In this document: positions 33,801 to 45,800 of the stretch, in pieces
How the letters are laid out: every line of letters begins with the position of its first letter
Position numbering within the stretch: position 1 is the stretch's first letter
Source of the DNA: Oncorhynchus masou masou
Taxonomy: Eukaryota > Chordata > Actinopteri > Salmoniformes > Salmonidae
DNA length: 64,000 bases
Reading direction: 5' to 3'
NCBI RefSeq assembly: GCF_036934945.1
Contig: NC_088228.1
Span: 18,312,338 to 18,376,337, forward strand
The notes under the pieces: model-generated
What the model saw: only the letters and a program-made list of their open reading frames with translations
Database searches by the model: none
Told to the model about the DNA's origin: nothing
Made by a program: the position numbers and the translations under genes

Positions 33801-36800
33801 TGCAGGACGTTTGGCATTTGCCAGAGAACACCAAGATTGGCAAATTCGCCACTGGCGCCCTGTGCTCTTCACAGATGAAAGCAGGTTCACACTGAGCACG
33901 TTCTAGAAGAAAAAAAATTAAATTTTTGCATCTGAGCTCCAAGAGTGTGCGGCTCTCTTTTATTTTTATTTTCACACTGAGCACGTGACAGACGTGACAG
34001 AGTCTGGAGACGCCGTGGAGAACGTTCTGCTGCCTGCAACATCCTCCAGCATGACCGGTTTGGCGGTGGGTCGGTCATGGTGTGGGGTGGCATTTCTTTG
34101 GGGGGCCACACAGCCCTCCATGTGCTCGCCAGAGGTAGCCTGACTGCCATTAGGTACCGAGATGAGATCCTCAGACCCCCTGTGAGACCATATGCTGGTG
34201 CGGTTGGACCTGGGTTCCTCCTAATGCAAGACAATGCTACACCTCATGTGGCTGGAGTGTGTCAGCAGTTCCTGCAAGAGGAAGGCATTGATGCTATGGA
34301 CTGGCCCGCCCGTTCCCCAGACCTGAATCCAATTGAGCACATCTGGGACATCATGTCTCGCTCCATCCACCAACGCCACGTTGCACCACAGACTGTCCAG
34401 GAGTTGGCGGATGCTTTAGTCCAGGTCTGGGAGGAGATCCCTCAGGAGACCATCTGCCACCTCATCAGGAGCATGCCCAGGTGTTGTAGGGAGGTCATAC
34501 AGGCACGTGGAGGCCACACACACTACTGAGCCTCATTTTGACTTGTTTTAAGGACATTACATCAAAGTTGGATCAGCCTGTAGTGTGGTTTTCCACTTTA
34601 ATTTTGAGTGGGAGTCCAAATCCAGACCTCCATGGGTTGATACATTTGATTTCCATTGATAATTTGTGTGTGATTTTGTTGTCAGCACATTCAACTATGT
34701 AAAGAAAAAAGTATTTAATAAAAATATTTCATTCATTCAGATCTAGGATGTGTTATTTTAGTGTTCCCTTTATTTTTTTGAGCAGTGTATATATAGACTT
34801 GTGTGCTTGTCTATGGAATGGTGTGTGTGTGTATATAGACGTAGACTGTGTGCTTGTCTATGGAACGGCGTGCGTGCGCAGATAAACCTATAACCTCAGG
34901 CCCTACTCACCAGCTGTGGGGGCCGTGTGGCCAGCTCCTCTCAGGGGGCCAGTGGTGCCAGCCAGGGTAGCGGTGATACGACTCTGGCCCCTGCCCAGCC
35001 TCCTGAACAAAGGATCTGTGACTGTGTTGTCCTCGTCGTGTAGTGATAGTGTCCGGGGCCTAAAGTGCCTCCATCGGCTCGACTTAATGTTCAACAGTAT
35101 CCGACTGAGGTCCGCAGAAGAGGAAGAATAAGAAGAGGTTCTGTCCGAGGTATTTGTTTGTGAGGTACTTGCAAACTTGTCTGTGACTGGAGAGTGGGCA
35201 GGCAGGTCAAGCATTTCAGAGTCCAGCCCATGAAATACATTGTCAAAGTCTGTGTGCGCCCTGTCCAGCAAAACCCTGAGGGAGAGAGAACAGGGTTAAG
35301 TCCTTCTGTTAGCAAGGCATTCATTCATGCCATTGGTCACAGAAAACTATTACATTGATCTCACATCAACAGATCTTAATATGAATTGGAGAGTGGTTAT
35401 ATTTGTCCTGGCCCATCACTCAGCTGTTTACCCAAACAGTGGCGGGGGCAACCCTCCGTTTGAATCCCAGATTGACCCTTTCACCATACAGTAACCTACC
35501 TGCCCCCCCGTCCCAGGCGGCGTCGTGCCATGCCAAGGCAGCGTGGTGGCACGGTGAGAGTGGTGAGGCAGTAGCGGTAACGAGTGTCTCCCAGACCTCC
35601 CTCTGACGGACTGACCCACGGCCAGCTGCCGCAGTGGTCCAACCGAGACTAGTGAGACAGACACAGGAGGAGCCATTAGACATAGGACAAGTTTTAGACA
35701 TGGTCTCTAGCTCAGTAGAGCATGGCGCTTATAACGCCAAGATAGTGGGCTCGATTCCTGGGACCACCCACACGTAAAAACATGATGCACTCATGACTAA
35801 CAAGTCTTGGATAAAAGCGTCTGCTAAATGGCATATATTATTTATAATGCAAGTTACAATACATGGCCAGACAGAAGGCCACAGGGACAATATGATTACA
35901 TGTGTGTTCAATTTCCTGCATTATGTTTTGAATTAAATACAAAAGTATGTGGACACCCCTACAAATCAGTGACCTCGGCTACTTCAGCCACACCAGTTGT
36001 TTGACAGTTGAATAGAATCGAGCAGACAGCCATGTAACCTCCATAGGCCATTCTACTGGCAATATTTGTCTAACTGAAGAGCTCAGTGACTTAACGTTGC
36101 ATCGTCATAGGATGCCACCTTTCCAACAAGTCAGTTGATCAAATGTCTACCCTGCTAGATCTGTCCCGGTCAACAGTAAGTGCTGTTATTGTGAAGTGGA
36201 AACGTCTAGGAGCAACAACGGCTCAGCCGCGAAGTGGTAGGCCACATAAGGAATAATGGTCTGGGGCTGTTTATGGTTCGGGCTAGGCCACTTAGTTCCA
36301 GTGAAGGGAAATCTTAACGCTACAGCATACAAAGACATTCTAGATGATTCTGTGCTAGTGATGCACCGATACGGCATTTTTGGCTGATAGCGATATCCAA
36401 TATTTTTCTTGCACCCAAAAATTATACTAATAACAGATATTTAAAATGTTTGTGGCCTTTTAAGCATTCTAGTACAGTTAAATAGTTACACAGTGGTCTA
36501 AGGAACTGCATCTCAGTGTAAAAGGCTTGAAAGACACTTGTTCGAATCCAGGCTGTGATTGGGAGTCCCATACGGCAGCACACAATTGGCCCAGTATCTT
36601 CCGGGCCATCATGGTAAATAAGAATTTGTTCTTAACCGACTTGCCTAGTTAATTTAAAAAAAGTTAACCCAAAAAGTTTTGGCATTTACGCATGCCCCCA
36701 TTACCAGTAAAACATAATCAAAACGTATTACCTTCACTTACTTGCTGTGCTGTTTCGTTCATTTGTTCAGTCGTTTCATTCTCAACCAGGATTTCTATGG

Positions 36801-39800
36801 AATGCCGTTTGGGTCTTTGCGTGTCAAAAAGAACACAGTAGCACTGCCAAAGCATCATTTGTTCGACCGCAACTCCTGGGGTATCTAGCTTTAGCTTGGT
36901 ACCTAGCTAGCACCAATACAACCAACCTAAAAACAATGACCAGTAGAAACTGCAGTCATTTTCATTATTCTTAATGATTTAGGAGTCTTTGTGATTAAGT
37001 ATTAGCTAGGTTGCCACTTGTTGCTCGGCTATTGAAATTGAACTTCAGTTCATGAAAAATAAATACCTAGGCAGCTACTAGCATAATTCTACTATTTGTA
37101 TTCATTTGGATCACTGTCAATGACATACCTCTATTTGAAGGCAAACCGTAAATTCCACTATTGTGTCTAATCCTTATTGTGGCTAGCGTCACAACATATA
37201 CCCGGTCCGGTCGAGTCTCACTAACCAGATGAAGCTAGCTGGCTGCTTATAACGTTAGCTTTGGGCAACAGGGTTAAGTAGCTGCCTAGCTATTTATTTT
37301 TCATGAACTGAAGTTCAATTTCAATAGCCGGCTTTTCACTCTGGCAACCTAGCTAATACTTAATCACAAAGACTCCTAAATTATTGTTAAGAATAATGAA
37401 AATGACTGCCGTTTCTACTGGTCAGTTTTCAGGCTGGTTGTATTGGTGCCAACTACTCCAGAAGTTGCTGTCGAACAAATGCTTTATTACCAACGCGGTA
37501 TTGTAAATATTGTTCGTGGTCGGTGTTTGCAGACTTTTTTTGTACAGCTTTGACAGTGCTACTCTATCTTTTTTGACAAGCAAAGTCCCAAACAGCATTC
37601 CATAGTATGCATATCGTGAAGCTAATAGCAGTGACACTATTACTGTGTAACACCGGTAGGGCAGCATTTGAAAAATAGCGCACTTGGTAGTGTGTACCGG
37701 TGCTCGACCTGTCTGCAAAAGCCAACATCACTCACGACAGAGAACGCTTGATTGCAAGGGCAATGAAATTCATTATCTTGGCTTTACTGGATTTGTCTTT
37801 GAGTTGTCTTGCCAATATGTTCTTACTCTTTCAAATGACTGCTCGACCCACACAGCAGACGTGTGGGCTAGTTTAAGAATGCTGTGTTGCACGTGTAGTG
37901 CAAACTTTTACGTGGCGTTATTACATCATGTACCTACGTTATATAGGTATGCACGGTAGCTTTGACATCGGTTTTTAATATCAGCGTTAACCTCTTGAAA
38001 CTAGGGGGCACTGTTTATATTTTTGGAAAAATAACGTTAACAAAGTAAACCGCCTATTTCTTAGGACCAGATGCTAGAATATGCATATAATTGGATAGAA
38101 AACACAGGCGAAAGCCTAAGAAAAATCCAATCAGGAAGTGACTCATGTTTTGAAACCGTTGTGTTCCTATGCACCCCTATTGGCCACTGAAAGGGATATC
38201 AACCAGATTCCTTTTTCTACGCGTCTCCAGCATTTTCACGTAGTTTCATGCCTTTATGTTGAAGAATGAGCGTAAACGACTACATTGCGTCAGTGGCCAG
38301 CTGAGGGCTCTCAGAGTGATTCTTGCGTAAAAGACAGAGGTAGTCATTTTTACTCGCTCCTACTGAAAAGCCAGGTTGATATATTATTGAATAGATATTT
38401 GAAAAACACCTTGATGATTGATTATAAAAAACGTTTGCCATGTTTGTCTATATTATGGATATATAATGTGTATTTTTTTCGGCGTTGTCGTGGATTTTTG
38501 AACATAACGTGACAAACAAACGAGGAATTTTGGGTAAAAAAAAAATCTTTATGGAACAAAAGGAACATTTGCTGTCTAACTGGGAGTCTCGTGAGTGAAA
38601 ACATCCAAAGCTCAAAGGTAAACGGTTAATTTGATTGCTTTTCTGATTTTTGTGACCAAGCTTCCTGCTGCTAGCTGGACATAATGCTATGCTAGGCTAT
38701 CGATAAACTTACACAAAAGCTTTTCTTGCTTTGGCTGTAAAGCATAATTTCAAAATCTGAGATGACAAGATGATGGCTAAGCTGTTTTTTCACTATATTT
38801 CACTTGTGATTTCATGAATATGAATATTTTCTAGTAATATTTTTTGACCGTTGCGCTATGCTAATTAGTGTAGTTGATGACAATTCTCCCGGATCCGGGA
38901 TGGGTAGTTCCAAGAATTATTAAACTAGACATCAGAACGATGTTGGCATTTTTAGCTAATGTCGCCCAATTCCGATATGTTCACCAATATATCGTGCATC
39001 CCTAGTTCCAACATCTAGTGAAAAGCCTTCTCAGAAGAGTGGATGCTGTTACAGCAGTAAAGGGGTGGACCAACTCCATATTAATGCCCATCATTTTGGA
39101 ATGAGATGTTCAACGAGCTTTTGGTCATTTAGTATATAATGTACAGATATTGGGTACAAAATTAACTTGTGTAAATGTACAATAATGTTATCAGATGAGT
39201 AATTTATACTCACAGCATAATATTGACAGCCTGCTTTCCTTCGGAATGAAAAGGAACCATCAGGGTCATTCTCCTCCTCAGCTTCTGAAGAGCCGGAGTG
39301 CATCTAGAGAGGGAGAGCAGTCACAGGTCACCAAAATTACATTATGACCAAATAAAAAAAGTTTCCCACACAGATGTCCAAGGGCCAATCCCAAATCCAC
39401 CCTAAGCACTTGGAGATTTGACAGATGACAATAATATGGTCATAGCACCATCTTGCCCTCTGATAGTCTAGGTGGAAGTCTCAACATATTGCTTATACTA
39501 ATCAAATCCTCTCAGATCTACAAGTGCATAGGACGTTGGGTTGCGTCCCAAATGGACCCCTAGGCCCATGTCTAACCGCTCTGCCTACCTGGGAGTGCAG
39601 CTCATCATCTGAACTGGGGAAGTCATACTGGTGGACGTCCTTAGCGTTGAACACAGAGGGGCCAGAGTAGTGAGGGGCAGCAGCTGACAGGGGTAAGACT
39701 TTAGGCTTCCTCTCATACTTCCTCTTCTGCCTGATGACCTCAGTCTTCTCCGGCTAGAAGGGAAGGACAGACATTTCAATTTGTCACTCACTTGCTAGCA

Positions 39801-42800
39801 ATTTCTTGGGAGGGAAAGCAGGAAAAAAACTTGAGTAATTGGCCCGTAGGATCAGGTCACTGTCTCCATTGTGATCCAAAAGGCAAAGCTGATCCTAGAT
39901 AAGCAGCACTCCTACTAGGAGACACTAAGTGAATACGGGCCAATGAGAGATCAACCTATTTTTTCTCTCTAACTCACACACCCACCTTGGACTTGTACTC
40001 CTTGAGGTCCATGTGGTCCTGATGTCTATACTGGTTGCTGTTGGTCAGCGGCGCCAGGGGAATAATATGGGCAGGCTTGGCCAGAGCTCGCTGGGCCAGC
40101 ACTTCAGCCATGATCTCACCACCGAAGTCTGACATAACGTTCCTGGAAGGGCAAAGGTCAAAGTCATAATCAACAATTTTAATAAAATGACTGGATTTCA
40201 ATCAAATCACCAGACAATCAAAACTCTTTTGTAACAGAAGTACAACTCTATTAAACAGATCCTAACTATTCCACTACAGTAGTACCATAGAGATCCTATA
40301 GGCCTAATCAATGTTGGCAAGATGTCTAGCAAACATACACTGCTCAAAAAAATAAAGGGAATACTTAAACACAATGTAAATCCAAGTCAATCACACTTCT
40401 GTGAAATCAAACTGTCCACTTAGGAAGCAACACTGATTGACAATAAATTTCACATGCTGTTGTGCAAATGGAATAGACAACAGGTGAAAATTATAGGCAA
40501 TTAGCAAGACACCCCCAATAAAGGAGTGGTTCTGCAGGTGGTGACCACAGACCACTTCTCAGTTCTTATGCTAGCTGGCTGATGTTTTGGTCACATTGCT
40601 GGTGGTGCTTTCACTCTAGTGGTAGCATGAGACGGAGTCTACAACCCACACAAGTGGCTCAGGTAGTGCAGCTCATCCAGGATGGCACATCAATGCGAGC
40701 TGCAGCAAGAAGGTTTGCTGTGTCTTGTCAGCGTAGTGTCCAGAGCATGGAGGCGCTACCAGGAGACAGGCCAGAACATGAGGAGACGTGAAGGAGGCCG
40801 TAGGAGGGCAACAACCCAGTAGCAGGACCGCTATCTCCACCTTTGTGTAAGGAGGAGCAGGAGGAGCATTGCCAGAACCCTGCAAAATGACATCCAGCAG
40901 GCCACAAATCTGCATGTGTCTGCTCAAACGGTCAGAAACAGACTTCATGAGCGTGGTATGAGGGGCCCGACGTCCACAGGTGGGGGTTGTGCTTACAGCC
41001 CAACACCTGCAGGACGTTTGGCATTTGCCAGAGAACACCAAGATTGGCAAATTCGCCACTGGCGCCCTGTGCTCTTCACAGATGAAAGCAGGTTCACACT
41101 GAGCACGTGACAGACGTGACAGAGTCTGGAGACGCCGTGGAGAACGTTCTGCTGCCTGCAACATCCTCCAGCATGACCGGTTTGGCGGTGGGTCGGTCAT
41201 GGTGTGGGGTGGCATTTTTTGGGGGGCCACACAGCCCTCCATGTGCTCGCCAGAGGTAGCCTGACTGCCATTAGGTACAGAGATGAGATCCTCAGACGCC
41301 CTGTGAGACCATATGCTGGTGCGGTTGGACCTGGGTTCCTCCTAATGCAAGACAATGCTACACCTCATGTGGCTGGAGTGTGTCAGCAGTTCCTGCAAGA
41401 GGAAGGCATTGATGCTATGGACTGGTCCGCCCGTTCCCCAGACCTGAATCCAATTGAGCACATCTGGGACATCATGTCTCGCTCCATCCACCAACACCAC
41501 GTTGCACCACAGACTGTCCAGGAGTTGGCTGCCACCTCATCAGGAGCATGCCCAGGCGTTGTAGGGAGGTCATACAGGCACATGGAGGCCACACACACTA
41601 CTGAGCCTCATTTTGACTTGTTAAGGACATTACATCAAAGTTGGATCAGCCTGTAGTGTGGTTTTCCACTTTAATTTTGAGTGAGACTCCCAAATCCAGA
41701 CCTCCATGGGTTGATACATTTGATTTCCATTGATAATTTGTGTGATTTTGTTGTCAGCACATTCAACCATGTAAAGAAAAAAGTATTTAATAAGAATATT
41801 TTATTAATCTAGGATGTGTTGTTTTAGTGTTCCATTTATTTTTTTAAGCAGTGTATATACCCAAGCAGATATCTACATATGCACTGTTGTATACATTATT
41901 TTACCATATTTGATCAGTTTCCAGAATGAACGTTGTCCTGGCTAAGATGACTGGCATCCGAGCAACATGACTTAAAGTACATCTATGAGTAGTACCCACC
42001 TCTTCTCTACGATCTCCAGGGTGAGGTGCAGCAGCTCTCTCTTGCTCTTCTCCCTCCTCTTGATCATCTCCAGGATGGTGACGGCTCGGCTCAGGTCCCG
42101 CCGCAGTTTCAGCATCTTCTCATACCCAGCCTCCTCGTTCTTACGGTTCTGAGGGGGGCAATTTCACCATTAATTAACTAATCTGCTGTCAATAACCTAG
42201 GGTAAGCCTATAATCAGTTGAAATGGAAATGCGTAGGGGTACACATACACACTTGGGGCCAGTTTCCTGGACACAAAGCCTAGTCCTAAACTAAAAACCA
42301 TGCTCAGCAGGAATTTCTAATGACCAGGACTAGGCTTTATCAGTGTACGGGAATCTTGACAACTACCCATTATAATATTATCAGAGACCTGGCCGTGCGG
42401 TGCCAGGACAACCTCCTCTCCCTCAATGTGATCAAGACAAAGGAGATGATTGTGGACTACAGAAAAAGGAGGACCGAGCACGCCCCCATTCTCGTCGATG
42501 GGGCTGTAGTGGAGCAGGTTGATAGCTTCAAATTCCTTGGTGTCCACATCACCAACAAACATGGTCCAAGCACAAAAAGACATTCGTGAAGAGGGCACGA
42601 CAAAACCTATTTCCCCCAGGAAACTAAAAAGATTTGGCATGGGTCATCAGATCCTCAAAAGGTCCTACAGCTGCACCAGAGAGCATCCTGCCTGGTAAGG
42701 AAACTGCTCGACCTCTGACCGCAAGGCACAACAAAGTAGAAGTTGACCGATTATTATTTAACGCCGATACCGATTATTGGAGGACCAAAAAAAGCCGATA

Positions 42801-45800
42801 CCGATTAATCAGCCAATTTTTTGTTATTTTTTATTTGTAATAATGACAATTACAACAATACTGAATTAACACTTATTTTAACTTAATATAATACATCAAT
42901 AAAATCAATTTAGCCTCGAGTAAATAATGAAACATGGTCAATTTGGTTTAAATAATGCAAAAACAAAGTGTTGGAGAAGAAAGTAAAAGTGCAATATGTG
43001 CTATGTAAGAAAGCTAACGTTTCAGTTCCTTGCTCAGAACATGAGAACATGTGAAAGTTGGTGGTTCCTTTTAACATGAGTCTTCCAATATTCCCAGGTA
43101 AGAAGTTTTAGGTTGTAGTTATAGGAATTATAGGACTTTTTCCCTCTATGCCATTTGTATTTCATTAACCGTTGACTATTGGATAAAGGCACTTTAGTGT
43201 TGCCAGTCTAACAGTATAGCTTCCGTCCATTTTCTCGCTCCTCCCTGGGCTCGAACAAGCAACACAACGACAACAGCCACCATCGAAGCAGCGTTACCCA
43301 TGCAGAGCAAGGGGAACAACTACTAGAAGTCTCAGAGCGAGTGAAGTTTGAAACGCTATTAGCGCGCGCTCACTAGCTAGCCATTTCACTTCGGTTACAC
43401 CAGCCTCATCTCGGGAGTTGATAGGCTTGAAGTCATAAACAGCGCAATGCTTGACGCACAACGAAGAGCTGCTGGCAAAACGCACGAAAGCGCTGTTTGA
43501 ATGAATGTTTACGCGCCTGCTTCTGTCTACCACCGCTCAGTCAGATACTTGTATGCTCAGGCAGATTATATGCTCAGTCAGATTATACGCAACGCAGGAC
43601 ACGCTAGATAATATCTAGTAATATCAACCATGTGTAGTTAACTAGTGATTATGATTGACTGTTTTTCACAAGTTTAATGCTAGCTAGCAAATTACCTTGG
43701 CTTACTGCATTCGCGTAACAGGCAGTCTCCTTGTGGAGTGCAACGAGAGAGAGGCAGGCCGTTATTGCGTTGGACTAGTTAACTGTAAGGTTGCAATATA
43801 TTTTTTTTTAAATCGGCGCCCAAAAATACAGATTTCCGATTGTTATGAAAACTTGAAAAATCGGCCATTACAATTAAATCAGTCGACCTCTACTACAGAG
43901 GGTAGTGCGAACGGCCCAGCTGCTATCCAGGACCTCTACCAGGCGGTGTCAGAGGAAGGCCATAAAAATTGTCAGACTCCAGCCACCTTAGACTGTTCTC
44001 TCTGCTACGCTACCGCACGGCAAGTCTATGTCCAAGAGGCTTCTAAACAGCTTCTTTACCCCCAAGCCATAAGACTCCTTCCTGAACATTTAATCAAATG
44101 GCTACCCAGACTATTTGCATTGCTGCCCCCCCTTTACAGTGTTGCTACTCCGTTATTTTCTATGCATAGTCACTAATAACTATACATGTACATATTACCT
44201 CGACTAACCACTGCCACCGCACATTGTACCGGTACCCCATGTATATAGCCTCGCTATTGTTATTTTACTGCTGCTCTTAAATTATTTATTATTTGATATA
44301 TATATATTTTTTTTAACTGCGTTGTTGGTTAGGGCTTGTAAGTAAACATTTCACGGTAAGGTCTACTACACCTGTTGTATTCAGTGCATGTGACAAATAA
44401 AATTTGATTTGCCCTGGTCTAGAGGTGGGATCCTACCTTTCTGGTCTGCATCTTCTCCGTCCTTCTGCGAAAGGCCACGTAGGGGTCTGAGGTGCTGGAG
44501 CCATCCCTCTTCTCCTGCTTCACAGTGGGGTGCAGCGTGCCGTGCGTGCCGTTTTTCCTCTTCCTGGTCCAATAGTCAAACACTTCCTTAATCAGCTCGT
44601 CATCCTCCTTCAACAGCAGCTTGGCCTCCTGTAGGCTCACCGCCTGATCGGGGGAAGAGGTGAGGGAGGAGCAGGGAGTCACATTTGTGAGGCGGCAGGG
44701 TCTCTGTTCTGATCCCGATTGTAGAGTAACAATTTCTGGTTTCTGTAGCGTGACACAGCTTGATGTGCAAGACAGTACACCCCCAGGACAGGATGCTAGT
44801 CTGATGCTATGACTGCCCATTGTAGGCTACTCCCGCTTATCCCATCAAATGGCACCCTATTCCCTGTGTAGTGCTCTATTTTTGACCAAGGCACTCAGGG
44901 CTCCCGTCAAAAGTAGTACACTATATGTAGGGAATAGTGTGCCATTTAGGATGCAGAGTCCAAGACTTACCTGCTGCCCACTGCCTTTCTCCAGACGGTC
45001 GACCATCTCCTCAAACTGCAGGAAGGTGATCTCCATCTTCTTCTTTAGCTTGTTCACAAACACCTCGTCTTCTGTGTCCAGGTCATAGTCCGGCTGCTCT
45101 GTGTCCAGGGTGAAAGCTACAGGTGAGAGAGGGAGAGGTGAGAACTTCAGACATGAGAATGGAGTAGAGATGGGGTGACAAATCTAAAGTTAGACAGACC
45201 ATACCGATTATTTTCACAGGTACTTTTGCTGATATTGTTCATGACGATAAGTAGTCTATACTAGAGAAATGTGAAGTTTGAAATGAAATATGTTTGCCAA
45301 TATGGGTGATTGATTGTTAAGAGACTATCGAACAACTGGAACATTTGAGTAAATGAATGTCTTCTGAGTGCAACCATATGAAGATCAAAAGGTAAGGGAT
45401 TCATTTTCTCTATTTCTGAGTTGTGTAACTCTTCTGCTTGGCTGGTTACTGGTTTAAAAACCTGTTAGAGCTAGGGCTATTTTTTTCAACATTTTGTTAA
45501 AAATCGCGCAAAATTTCAACGTCCTGCTACTCATGCCAGGAATATAGTATATGCATATGATTAGTATGTGTGGATAGAAAACACTGAAGTTTCTAAAACT
45601 GGTTAAATCACGGCTGTGACTATAACAGAACGTGTGTTGCGGGCAAAACCCCAAGGAAAACTGATCACCAAAAAAAAAAATATATCAATCCGCCAGTTGC
45701 CTGTATTGTCTATGGGAAGAGAAAATAGATGGCTCCCAGTTGACAATTCCTACAGATTCCACACAATGTCGCAAGTCTTGGCAATTGGTGTGAAGTTATT

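Larger units (their letters stand above)
36358..39003 (-). mobile_element. hAT-type element nested in a Tc1 copy
   Basis: Left terminus TAGTGATGCACCGATA and right terminus TATATCGTGCATCCCTA are inverted repeats. The right 350 bp match, reversed, the start of the element at 62020. Inside are a SINE (36493-36655), a large inverted repeat (arms 36851-37076 and 37276-37483) and a TTAA-flanked element (37991-38919). No transposase ORF. No clear 8-bp duplication was read at the Tc1 junction. Confidence 0.75.

Noticed and set aside
35700..35775. Cloverleaf-like sequence with box A and box B suggesting a tRNA gene
   Set aside because: It continues into a SINE body and AT-rich tail, the arms are degenerate, and it lacks a terminator-bounded tRNA structure; a SINE head explains it.
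43697..44176. 159-codon ORF reading through a junction
   Set aside because: It spans the hAT-type copy B end and LINE sequence; the fused frame is accidental.
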